Shown here: piece after piece, positions 11,187 to 20,204 of the stretch
Layout: each line of letters starts with the position of its first letter
Position numbering within the stretch: position 1 is the stretch's first letter
Notes under the pieces: model-generated
The model's database searches: none
The model's input: only the letters and a program-made list of their open reading frames with translations
Told to the model about the DNA's origin: nothing
Made by a program: the position numbers and the translations under genes
Origin: Streptomyces sp. ISL-100
GTDB taxonomy: Bacteria > Actinomycetota > Actinomycetes > Streptomycetales > Streptomycetaceae
Length of the DNA: 64,000 nt
NCBI RefSeq assembly: GCF_018614615.1
Contig: NZ_JAGGOK010000027.1
Location: 1 to 64,000 of the forward strand
Reading direction: 5' to 3'

Positions 11187-11215
11187 TTGACAATCGCGTC
11201 GACGCGTTTTATCCA
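11187..11215 (+). promoter_or_regulatory. Candidate promoter of the dnaK operon with palindromic spacer
   Basis: TTGACA (11187-11192), a 17-base spacer and TATCCA (11210-11215) make a plausible vegetative promoter about 175 bases before dnaK. The spacer contains the perfect 12-base palindrome CGCGTCGACGCG (11195-11206), a possible operator. I see no HspR-type (HAIR) or CIRCE element. The rest of the 318-base gap 11073-11390 holds nothing else recognisable. Confidence 0.4.
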
Positions 11216-11390
11216 GGTTTTGAACAAGGTTCCCCCATATTCGCAGGTCAGAGCGGTTGGGAGGTGCGCGCGGTGGCCAGCTCTGAGCCATCTGGCCACT
11301 GACGTGTGACCATGAAAATGACGCCGCACGCGGCTCCGCCCGGGCATGGCGCGCCGCCGTGGAAGTGGAGCACAGGGTGAGGAGAAGGCA

Positions 11391-13270
<1,880 letters not shown>

Positions 13271-13274
<4 letters not shown>

Positions 13275-13906
13275 ATCGCCCGACCGACGGTCGCGGCCAC
13301 CCCGGTGCGCCGTCGCTGGAGATCGTCCGGGACGGACGAAGGCGTGGCTCCCAGGATTCGCTTCCGACCCGCGCCGCCGCCCGGCGCGAGGAGCAGGCCG
13401 AGCGGGCGGAGGGGGCTGAGCGGGCGTCGGCCAGCCACGGCGGGACCGACCTCGTACCTCAACCCTCCCGTGAGGAGGCGCTGCGTGCACAACTGCGGGA
13501 ACGCACGGCCGACCTGCAGCGGGTGAAGGCCGAGTACGACAACTACCGCAAGCGGGTACGCCGCGATCGCCTGGCGGTCCGCGAGATCGCCGTGGCCAAC
13601 GTACTCGGACGGCTCCTGCCCGTGCTCGACGCCCTTGCGGAGGCCGACGAGCAGGGCGAGGTGGAGGGCGGCTTCGAGCGCGTCGCCGAGGTGCTGCGGT
13701 CCGAAGTGGCCGCCCTGGGCCTGGAGCCGTTCGGGACGGCGGGCGAACCCTTCGATCCGTTCGTGCACGAGGCCGTGTCGTACAGCTATTCCGACACGCT
13801 GGAACGCCCCATCTGCACCGAGATCCTGCGCCCCGGGCACCGGGTCGGTGACCACCTCCTGCGGCCCGCCCAGGTAGCGGTCGCCGGACCTCCGACGGGC
13901 CCGTGA
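13271..13906 (+). CDS. grpE: Nucleotide exchange factor GrpE
   Basis: Exchange factor for DnaK, 211 residues. The start ATG overlaps the dnaK stop by four bases. After a disordered, charged N-terminus of about 60 residues comes the long dimerisation helix with the family motif [16 protein letters not shown] at about 85-100. The C-terminal beta domain ends with [14 protein letters not shown] and the region [20 protein letters not shown], which contacts DnaK. Its stop overlaps the next gene by four bases, so dnaK, grpE and the dehydrogenase are co-translated. Confidence 0.93.
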
Positions 13907-14943
13907 AACCAGAGGTCGCAGGGGCGGGGCGTACGATCACATCCGCCTGGGTGGTCGAGCGCCCGGGCCCGATCGGGTCCGCACCGCTGCGGCTCGTGGA
14001 GCGCGGGATTCCGGAGCCCGGGCCGTACGAGCTGTTGGTGCGCGTGCGCGCCTGCGGGGTGTGCCGGACCGATCTGCACCTGGCCGAAGGCGACCTGGCC
14101 CCTCGCAGACCGCACTGCACGCCGGGCCACGAGGTGGTCGGCGAGGTGGTCGCGGGCGGGCCCGCCATCGGGGTCGGGTACGGGTTTCGCGTCGGTGACC
14201 GGGTGGGCGCGGCCTGGTTGGCGGGGACCTGCGGGCAGTGCCGTTACTGCCGGACGGGACGGGAGAACCTGTGCCCGGGCTCCCGCTACACCGGCTGGGA
14301 CATCGACGGCGGATTCGCCGGCCACCTCGTTGTGGACGCCCGGTTCGCCTACCGGCTGCCCGAAGGGTGGAGCGACGAAGAAGTAGCTCCCCTGCTGTGT
14401 GCGGGGATCATCGGCTACCGGGCACTTCAGCGGGCCGACCTGCCGCCGGGCGGCCGGCTGGGCATCTACGGATTCGGAGCCTCGGCGCACCTGACCGCCC
14501 AGCTCGCCATCGCGCGGGGAGCCGACGTCCACGTCGTCACCCGCTCACCGACGGCGCAGCAGCTGGCCCTGGAACTGGGCGCGGCCTCGGCGGGAGCCGA
14601 CGCACCCCCGCGGCCGCTGGACTCCGCGATCCTCTTCGCACCGGCCGGGGATCTGGTGCCGGTGGCGCTGGCGGCTCTGGACCGGGGCGGCACGCTCGCG
14701 ATCGCCGGGATCCACCTGAGCGCCATCCCGCCGCTGGAATACGCCCGCCACCTGTTCCAGGAACGGACCGTACGCAGCGTCACCGCCAACACCCGCGAGG
14801 ACGGCCGGGCGTACCTCGCCGAGGTGACGAAACTGCGCCCCACGGTGCGGGTAACGAGCTATCCCATGAGGCTGGCCGACCACGCCCTGGAGGACCTGGG
14901 GGCCGGACGGATCACCGGGGTGGCGGTGCTCGTCGCGCCGTGA
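13903..14943 (+). CDS. Zinc-dependent alcohol dehydrogenase (MDR family)
   Basis: Medium-chain dehydrogenase/reductase of 346 residues, GTG start inside a GTGA overlap with grpE. The catalytic zinc site is [14 protein letters not shown] with the His of [10 protein letters not shown]. The structural zinc site is [15 protein letters not shown]. The Rossmann nucleotide-binding turn is [17 protein letters not shown], a slight variant of GxGxxG. It would oxidise alcohols or reduce aldehydes with NAD(P)(H). Tight coupling to dnaK-grpE suggests a role in the same stress response, for example detoxifying aldehydes (inference). A weak stem, CGGCTC/GAGCCG, lies in the 71-base gap downstream. Confidence 0.92.
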   Translation: MKPEVAGAGRTITSAWVVERPGPIGSAPLRLVERGIPEPGPYELLVRVRACGVCRTDLHLAEGDLAPRRPHCTPGHEVVGEVVAGGPAIGVGYGFRVGDRVGAAWLAGTCGQCRYCRTGRENLCPGSRYTGWDIDGGFAGHLVVDARFAYRLPEGWSDEEVAPLLCAGIIGYRALQRADLPPGGRLGIYGFGASAHLTAQLAIARGADVHVVTRSPTAQQLALELGAASAGADAPPRPLDSAILFAPAGDLVPVALAALDRGGTLAIAGIHLSAIPPLEYARHLFQERTVRSVTANTREDGRAYLAEVTKLRPTVRVTSYPMRLADHALEDLGAGRITGVAVLVAP

Positions 14944-15014
14944 ACAACTGCGCCACTCGGTGCATCTTCCGACCGGCTCGGCAGAGCCGCACCGCTGAGG
15001 GGTACCACTTCCGC

Positions 15015-15467
15015 ATGGCTGGTATCGAACTCAAGAGTTCCGCATTCAACGACGGAGCGCTCATCCCGCGCCGCTACGCCATGGAAGGCGAGAACGTCTC
15101 CCCCGCCCTGTCCTGGTCCGGGGTGCCGGACGGCACGTCAGAGCTGCTGTTGCTGTGTGAGGACCCCGACGCGCCGAGCGGGACCTTCGTGCACTGGCTC
15201 GTCACGGGCATCAATCCCGCGAGCACGGGCGTGGAAGCGGGACAGACACCCGACGGCGGACAGGCCCTGATGAACGGATTCGGCGAGTCCGGCTGGGGAG
15301 GTCCGCTCCCTCCCCCCGGCGACAAGGCTCATCGGTACTTCTTCCACCTCTACGCGCTTTCGGAGGCTGTCGATCTGGCCGACGACGCGAGTGCCGCGGA
15401 TGTGCACGCCGCCGTGGACAAGCAGCAACTGGCCAGCGGCACACTGGTCGGCCTCTACCAGCGCTGA
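15015..15467 (+). CDS. YbhB/YbcL (PEBP) family protein
   Basis: Phosphatidylethanolamine-binding-like protein of 150 residues, related to Raf kinase inhibitor protein. The family core is clear: RYAMEGENVSPALSWSGVPD, LLLCEDPDAPSGTFVHWLV at about 50-68, and GDKAHRYFFHLYALS near 108. The start ATG at 15015 yields the standard MAGIELKSSAF opening. The cellular role of bacterial members is not established. It is a single plus-strand gene between the dnaK operon and a small cupin. Confidence 0.92.
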   Translation: MAGIELKSSAFNDGALIPRRYAMEGENVSPALSWSGVPDGTSELLLLCEDPDAPSGTFVHWLVTGINPASTGVEAGQTPDGGQALMNGFGESGWGGPLPPPGDKAHRYFFHLYALSEAVDLADDASAADVHAAVDKQQLASGTLVGLYQR

Positions 15468-15526
15468 GTCGTGGAAGGGACCTGACTGCGCGCGCGGCGA
15501 ACCGTCGGACTGCGAGGAGAAGGCCG

Positions 15527-15832
15527 ATGACGACAACGGCTCGTGCGAGCGTGCAGCATGAAGACGAGCAAGTGCGCGTCACACGTTGGGACTTCGAGCC
15601 CGGAACGCGTACGGGACGCCATGTGCACGAGTATGACTATGTGGTCGTGCCCGTGGTTGACGGCCGGATCAGCGCCGTCGCGCCCGACGGGTCGGTGACC
15701 GAGTCACAGTTGCGGGCCGGGCAGTCGTATGCCCGGTCGGCGGGTGGCGAACACGATGTCGTCAACACCGGCGGCTCATGGCTGGCATTTGTCGAGATCG
15801 AACTCAAGCCACTACGTTCCGTGACCGCGTGA
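15527..15832 (+). CDS. Small cupin-fold protein
   Basis: Single-domain cupin of 101 residues. The metal-ligand motif is TGRHVHEYDYVVVPVVDGR at about 29-47 and the second cupin motif is YARSAGGEHDVVNTGG at about 68-83. The two histidines of motif 1 and the late His are consistent with a bound metal. An AGGAG site (GCGAGGAGAAGG) lies upstream of the ATG. The reaction and substrate are unknown. It is followed after 18 bases by the CapA-like gene, so the two may be co-transcribed. Confidence 0.85.
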   Translation: MTTTARASVQHEDEQVRVTRWDFEPGTRTGRHVHEYDYVVVPVVDGRISAVAPDGSVTESQLRAGQSYARSAGGEHDVVNTGGSWLAFVEIELKPLRSVTA

Positions 15833-15850
15833 AGCCGATAAAATTGGGTC

Positions 15851-16999
15851 ATGGGCCAGGCCCTGGTGACGCTCCTGCTGAGCGGCGACGTGATGCCGGG
15901 CCGGGGTGTCGACCAGATCCTTCCGCACCCCGGCGATCCGGAGCTGCGTGAGGGGTACATCCGGGACGCGCGCGATTACGTCTCGCTGGCCGAGGCCGCC
16001 AACGGCCCGATCCCCGCGCCCGTGGACCACACCTGGCCCTGGGGAGCGGCGCTGGACGTGATGGATGCCGTCGCACCCGACGTCCGGGTCATCAACCTGG
16101 AAACGAGCATCACGACGAGCGACGATTTCGCTCCCGGCAAGGCCGTGAACTACCGGATGCACCCGGCGAACGTACCGTGTCTGACCGCTGCTCGGCCCGA
16201 TGTGTGCGCGCTGGCGAACAACCACGTACTGGACTTCGGATACCGCGGCCTGGAGGAGACGCTGGACGTTCTGCACGGTGCGCGGCTCGTGCCCGCCGGG
16301 GCGGGGCGGGACGTGGCCGAGGCGCGGCGGCCGGTGGCGGTCGCCACCAGGGGCGGCGGGCGGGTGGTCGTGCTCTCGTGCGGGATGGCGTCCAGCGGGA
16401 TCCCGTCACGGTGGGCGGCGACGGAAAACCGGCCGGGCGTCGATTTCGTACCCGATCTGTCGGTCCGCAGCGCGGACGCCCTCGTACGGCGGCTGCGGGC
16501 CGCGCGCCGGGACGGTGATCTGACGGTCGTCTCGATCCACTGGGGGTCGAACTGGGGGTACGCGGTGGCGCGGAGCCAAATCGCCTTCGCACGGCGGCTG
16601 GTCGACGGTGGTGTCGACGTCGTGCACGGTCACTCCTCGCACCATCCGCGTCCGGTCGAGGTCTATCGGGGCAGGCTCATCCTGTACGGCTGCGGGGACC
16701 TCATCGACGACTACGAGGGCATCACGGGGTACGAGCGCTACCGCGACGACTTGCGGCTGCTGTACTTTGCGTCGCTGGACGCGGGCACGGGCGAACTGGC
16801 CGCTCTGCGGATCGCCCCGATGCAGGCCCGGCGGATGACGCTGCACCACGCGTCGGCGCCGGACGCCGGCTGGCTGTGCGAGGCGCTGACCAGGGCCGGC
16901 GAGGCCTTCGGTACGGTGCTGGAGCCGGAGCCCGGCTCCGACGGCTTTCTCAGGCTCCGTTGGTCCGAGCGCGTCGTAGGACGTCGTACGGCCTCGTAG
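15851..16999 (+). CDS. CapA family protein (poly-gamma-glutamate synthesis-like metallophosphatase fold)
   Basis: Protein of 382 residues with the calcineurin-like phosphoesterase fold of the PGA_cap family. Motifs in order are SGDVMPGRGVD (about 10-20), NLETSITTSDDF (about 84-95), ALANNHVLDFGYRGLEET (about 118-135), VVSIHWGSNWGY and VHGHSSHHPRPVEVY. All expected metal-ligand Asp, Asn and His residues are present. I see no signal peptide or membrane helix, unlike Bacillus CapA. Capsule genes are absent nearby, so the capsule role of the namesake should not be assumed. Confidence 0.9.
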   Translation: MGQALVTLLLSGDVMPGRGVDQILPHPGDPELREGYIRDARDYVSLAEAANGPIPAPVDHTWPWGAALDVMDAVAPDVRVINLETSITTSDDFAPGKAVNYRMHPANVPCLTAARPDVCALANNHVLDFGYRGLEETLDVLHGARLVPAGAGRDVAEARRPVAVATRGGGRVVVLSCGMASSGIPSRWAATENRPGVDFVPDLSVRSADALVRRLRAARRDGDLTVVSIHWGSNWGYAVARSQIAFARRLVDGGVDVVHGHSSHHPRPVEVYRGRLILYGCGDLIDDYEGITGYERYRDDLRLLYFASLDAGTGELAALRIAPMQARRMTLHHASAPDAGWLCEALTRAGEAFGTVLEPEPGSDGFLRLRWSERVVGRRTAS

Positions 17000-17031
17000 G
17001 TCGAACCCGGAGCGAGGGCGATGGCCGGTGG

Positions 17032-17961
17032 TCAGGCTCCGAGGTGGTGTGCGAGGTCGAGCAGATGCGGTAGACGCAACACCCGCCCGCCGGATCCCGG
17101 CAGGGGAACGTGCAGAAGGTCGGTCCAGCGAGTGGGTATCGAGTCCAGTCCGTAGTACGCGCCCGCCAGGCCGCCGGTGACCGCGGCGACGGTGTCCGTG
17201 TCACCACCGAGGTCGATCGCGGCGCGTACCGCCTGCTCGTAACTCCCCGTGGTACGTAGGGCCCAGACGGCGGAGCCCAGGCATGGCCAGACGGCTCCGT
17301 TGAACTCGGTGGCCTGATCGGGGTGCCAGTCGGCGGCGAGGACCGTGGCGTATCGCGGGCGGTGGTCCGGGTGGACGTGGTCCAGGATGCCGGGGAGGGC
17401 CGCGAGGGGCTCGGTGCCGTCCAGGGTGACCCGGATGAGTTCGTGGAAGACGGCTGTACCTTCCCAGGCGGCGCGGTCGCCGTGGGTGAGGGCAGCGATG
17501 TGGCGGGCGGCGTCCATGGTGGCCTGCCGGCCTCCGGGCGCGAAGTACACCGCGGAGGTGGCTGCCCGCATCAAGGAGCCGTTGCCCGCGGCGTGCTGGT
17601 TGACCTGGAAGTGGATTGCGGCGGCCAGGTCCCACGGCATGCCGTTGGTGAGGACGTCCTCGGTCTGCAGGCCGATGTCCTTTGGTTCGGACGCCGCCCA
17701 TCGCTGGAAGCGCGCGAAGATGTCCGGCAGCTCCAGTCCGCCCCGCTCCAGCAGCGACTCCCCCACCAGGACGGCCATCTGTGTGTCGTCCGTGGCCTCG
17801 CCGGGGTCCCACCCACCGCCGCCGCACATCTCGCTGCCGTCGCCGGGTTCGGGGAACCGCGTGGAGAACGCTCCCGCCGGCCCGAACTCGAAGGGGCCGC
17901 CGAGTGCGTCGCCGACCGCAGAGCCGATGACCGTACCGGCGGTCCGCCGCATTCGTTTCAC
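17032..17961 (-). CDS. ADP-ribosylglycohydrolase family protein
   Basis: DraG/ARH-type hydrolase of 309 residues that would remove ADP-ribose from modified targets. Both metal-binding clusters are present: GSAVGDALGGPFEFG at about 13-27 with TDDTQMAVLVGESLL at about 58-72, and the C-terminal LGGDTDTVAAVTGGLAGAYYG at about 250-270. GNGSLMRAA lies between them. The start ATG overlaps the stop of the PP2C phosphatase gene by four bases, so the two enzymes are made together. Both remove a protein modification, which suggests a joint regulatory role (inference). Confidence 0.92.
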   Translation of the reverse strand: MKRMRRTAGTVIGSAVGDALGGPFEFGPAGAFSTRFPEPGDGSEMCGGGGWDPGEATDDTQMAVLVGESLLERGGLELPDIFARFQRWAASEPKDIGLQTEDVLTNGMPWDLAAAIHFQVNQHAAGNGSLMRAATSAVYFAPGGRQATMDAARHIAALTHGDRAAWEGTAVFHELIRVTLDGTEPLAALPGILDHVHPDHRPRYATVLAADWHPDQATEFNGAVWPCLGSAVWALRTTGSYEQAVRAAIDLGGDTDTVAAVTGGLAGAYYGLDSIPTRWTDLLHVPLPGSGGRVLRLPHLLDLAHHLGA

Positions 17962-18806
17962 GGCGTCAGGTTATCGGGGGCGCCGGGTGGAACGCTTGCC
18001 GCGACGGGGAGGAGCAGCGCCGTAACGTTGTCGTGCCCGCCCGCGTCCAGGGCGTGTCCGACCAGCGTTCGGGCGTCTTCCAGAAGCCCGCTGCCCGGCG
18101 AGGACGCGCGCCGGGAAGGGGAAGTCAGCGCAGCCCGCAGTCCACCGGCATCGGGCAGGTACCGCCACAGTCCATCGGTGCACAGCAGCAGCCGCCCCGG
18201 CACCGACGGCCGGTAGCTCCGGATGCGCGGTTCCGGTTCGTCGGCGTCGGCTCCCAGCCAAGCGGTGAGGGCCTCGTGCTCACCCGTGTCGTCCTCGGTC
18301 AGCGCCATCCCTGTCCCCTCGTCGGGCAGCCAGTAGGCGCGGCTGTCGCCGATCCAAGCGCTCCAGATACCTTCCGGACCGGCGATGCCCGCCACATACG
18401 TGCAGGCCGGTGCCGCATCGATCGACGCGGCCAAGGCGGTGACCGCGCGGCTTGCCCGGACGGCGGCATCGCTGAGCGCGACCTCCGGCAGAACACCCGC
18501 CCCCAGCCGTTCCGCGAGGGTGGTCATGCCGACTTCGGCCGCGACTTGAGCGGCTCTTTCCGCTCGGGGCGACATGGAAACGCCGTCGCAGACGACACCG
18601 ATGGTCCACCTGCCGGTCGTGGTCAACGCCATGGCGTCCGCGTTGATGCCGCGTCGCTTACCCCGGTCGCTGACTCCCGCCGCACCGTCGTCCGCCGTAA
18701 TCTCCACGTGTGAGCGGAAGCCGGGCTGTGCCTCACCGCAGTCCCAGCAATAGCCATCGGGCGCAATCGTTCCGCCACACAGAACACAGCCTGAAATCTC
18801 GGTCAT
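17958..18806 (-). CDS. PP2C-type Ser/Thr protein phosphatase with N-terminal zinc ribbon
   Basis: Phosphatase of 282 residues, ATG start at 18806. The first 30 residues form a double-CxxC zinc ribbon (CVLCGGTIAPDGYCWDCGEA). The PP2C domain follows with the metal-binding motifs VVCDGVS (about 72-78), AWIGDSRAYW (about 150-159), LLCTDGLW and GGHDNVTALLL. Such ribbon-PP2C proteins often accompany bacterial protein kinases; here the partner is an ADP-ribosylglycohydrolase coupled by ATGA. No kinase is visible nearby. It is divergent from the graspetide genes across a 148-base gap. Confidence 0.9.
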   Translation of the reverse strand: MTEISGCVLCGGTIAPDGYCWDCGEAQPGFRSHVEITADDGAAGVSDRGKRRGINADAMALTTTGRWTIGVVCDGVSMSPRAERAAQVAAEVGMTTLAERLGAGVLPEVALSDAAVRASRAVTALAASIDAAPACTYVAGIAGPEGIWSAWIGDSRAYWLPDEGTGMALTEDDTGEHEALTAWLGADADEPEPRIRSYRPSVPGRLLLCTDGLWRYLPDAGGLRAALTSPSRRASSPGSGLLEDARTLVGHALDAGGHDNVTALLLPVAASVPPGAPDNLTP

Positions 18807-18879
18807 CAATCGCGATCATGTCAGACGCGCCCTGGCCGCGCGGCTCCTCTCGGCTCACACCAAACGGGGGTAGCGGAAA

Positions 18880-18895
18880 GTAGTGAACTCCCTAC
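18880..18895. promoter_or_regulatory. Imperfect inverted repeat upstream of the graspetide genes
   Basis: GTAGTGAACTCCCTAC has GTAG/CTAC arms and is preceded by CGGAAA. Nearly the same element (CGGAAA then GTAGTTGATCCACTAC) lies upstream of the TNT-toxin gene at 44521-44536; 17 of 22 bases agree by hand count. A second small palindrome, TGACCGGTCA (18928-18937), lies nearer the start codon. It is a candidate operator shared by the two loci; the regulator is unknown. Confidence 0.4.
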
Positions 18896-18954
18896 ATGTC
18901 CGGTACGTACTGACCCACGAACACCGTTGACCGGTCACGCGACGAGGGGGCCAC

Positions 18955-19159
18955 ATGCAACCGTTCGTACCGAACTACGCTCGGCAGAATGAAGGGACGG
19001 GGGCGGGGGCGGGGAGCCCGGTTCCGTACGGATACAGCACCGCTCTCCAGCTGAACGTGCTGTCCGGCGGGCGTCCCGCCATCAGCGACCGGGTGCTGCT
19101 CCTGGGCGACCAGCACCACGACGTCCACGGCCGGTTCCCAGACGCACTTCGACGACTGA
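18955..19159 (+). CDS. tgmA: Graspetide (ATP-grasp RiPP) precursor, TgmA-like, +1 frameshift before the core
   Basis: The ATG at 18955 has a GAGGGG site and encodes the conserved leader MQPFVPNYARQ followed by YGYSTALQLNVLSGGRPAI, the pattern of putative ATP-grasp-modified precursors. In this frame the sequence then drifts into non-family residues and would run on to 19323, deep into the maturase gene. One base over, the frame from 19106 reads ATSTTTSTAGSQTHFDD and stops at 19159, which is the expected Thr/Ser-rich core with acidic end. The two join if one G of the GGG at 19104-19106 is skipped, giving 67 residues and a stop 15 bases before the maturase. The gene is therefore either frameshifted (mutation or sequencing error) or read by +1 frameshifting. 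Confidence 0.75.
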
Positions 19160-19174
19160 CCGGCCGGCACGCCG

Positions 19175-20101
19175 ATGACGGTGTTGATTCTGACGTGCCA
19201 TCAGGATGTCACGACCGACCTGGTGGTGGCCAAGCTGCACGAGCGGGGCGTCCCGCTGGTGCGCCTGGACCCCGCTGGTCTCCCCGGCGAAGCCGGTCTG
19301 TCGGCCGAGTACGTCCGTGGTGACTTCCACTGCTACCTGTCGGCGGACGGGCGCATGGTCAGCTCCCAGGCTCTGAGCTCCATCTGGGTACGACGGCCCG
19401 GCGAGCCCGCGGCGCACGCCCCCGAGCCGTCGCAGTGGCTCACCGCCGAGACCGGACAAGCCCTGTACGGGGCGCTGTACTCGACCACGGCACGCTGGAT
19501 GAACCATCCCCGACAGGCGGCGCAGGCCCGCCTCAAGCCCTGGCAGCTGCGCTTCGCCCACCAGAGCGGCTTCGCCGTGCCGCCCACCGTCATCACGACC
19601 TTCCCGCGGGTGGCCAAGCAGTTCGCGGCGCAGTACGGGAAGGTCGTGGTGAAGTGCCTGTCCGGGCCGCCGCGCAGGGAACCCCCGGTCTCCCTGCCCA
19701 CCACACTCGTCGAGCCCGGTACGGATTTCGCCGACGTCGCGGCCGGCCCCACGCTGCTTCAGCGCTACGTCCCCAAACGGGCGGACATCCGGCTGACGAG
19801 CGTCGGTGGCCGGACGTTCGCCGCCCGGAAGCTCTCCGCGTACGGGCAGGTCGACGGACGCTACGGCGATACGGGCCACGTGTGGGAGCCCGTCGGCGTA
19901 CCCGACCGCATCGCGCGGGCGGTTCGCGACTACACGGAGCTGGCAGGCCTCGCCTACGCCGCTTTCGACTTCGCCGAGGACGCCGAGAAGGTCTGGTGGT
20001 TCCTGGAGTGCAACCAGGGTGGTCAGTTCGGCTTCGTGGAGCTGGAGACCGGCCAGCCGATCGCGGAAGCGGTCGCGTCCTGGCTGGCTCCGCAGACGTG
20101 A
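19175..20101 (+). CDS. tgmB: ATP-grasp ribosomal peptide maturase, TgmB-like
   Basis: RimK-like ATP-grasp ligase of 308 residues. It is expected to form side-chain ester or amide bonds (Thr/Ser/Lys with Asp/Glu) in the precursor. The N-terminal domain begins MTVLILTCHQDVTTDLVV. The ATP-binding region shows KVVVKCLSGPP at about 147-157 and LLQRYVPKRADIRLTSVGG at about 190-208. The metal-binding end is FDFAEDAEKVWWFLECNQGG, where related enzymes usually read ECNPNG. It lies 15 bases after the out-of-frame precursor stop. The usual third gene, an isoaspartyl-type methyltransferase (TgmC), is absent, so this is a two-gene locus. Confidence 0.9.
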   Translation: MTVLILTCHQDVTTDLVVAKLHERGVPLVRLDPAGLPGEAGLSAEYVRGDFHCYLSADGRMVSSQALSSIWVRRPGEPAAHAPEPSQWLTAETGQALYGALYSTTARWMNHPRQAAQARLKPWQLRFAHQSGFAVPPTVITTFPRVAKQFAAQYGKVVVKCLSGPPRREPPVSLPTTLVEPGTDFADVAAGPTLLQRYVPKRADIRLTSVGGRTFAARKLSAYGQVDGRYGDTGHVWEPVGVPDRIARAVRDYTELAGLAYAAFDFAEDAEKVWWFLECNQGGQFGFVELETGQPIAEAVASWLAPQT

Positions 20102-20204
20102 GAGTCGTTCACGGCGCCGCCGCCGGCCCCCTGAACAGGTGGCCGTCACACCGCGTAGTAGGGAGCGGCAGGATGGACCGTACGGAGAAGGGCGAGCGTC
20201 TGTG

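Noticed and set aside
15851..16999. Assigning capsule (poly-gamma-glutamate) synthesis to the CapA-like protein
   Set aside because: No capB/capC genes and no membrane anchor; only the phosphoesterase-like fold is supported.
19106..19323. Continuation of the precursor frame past the core to 19323
   Set aside because: It overlaps the maturase gene by about 150 bases, is Arg/Gly/Pro-rich and unlike the family; the +1 frame gives the expected core and stop.
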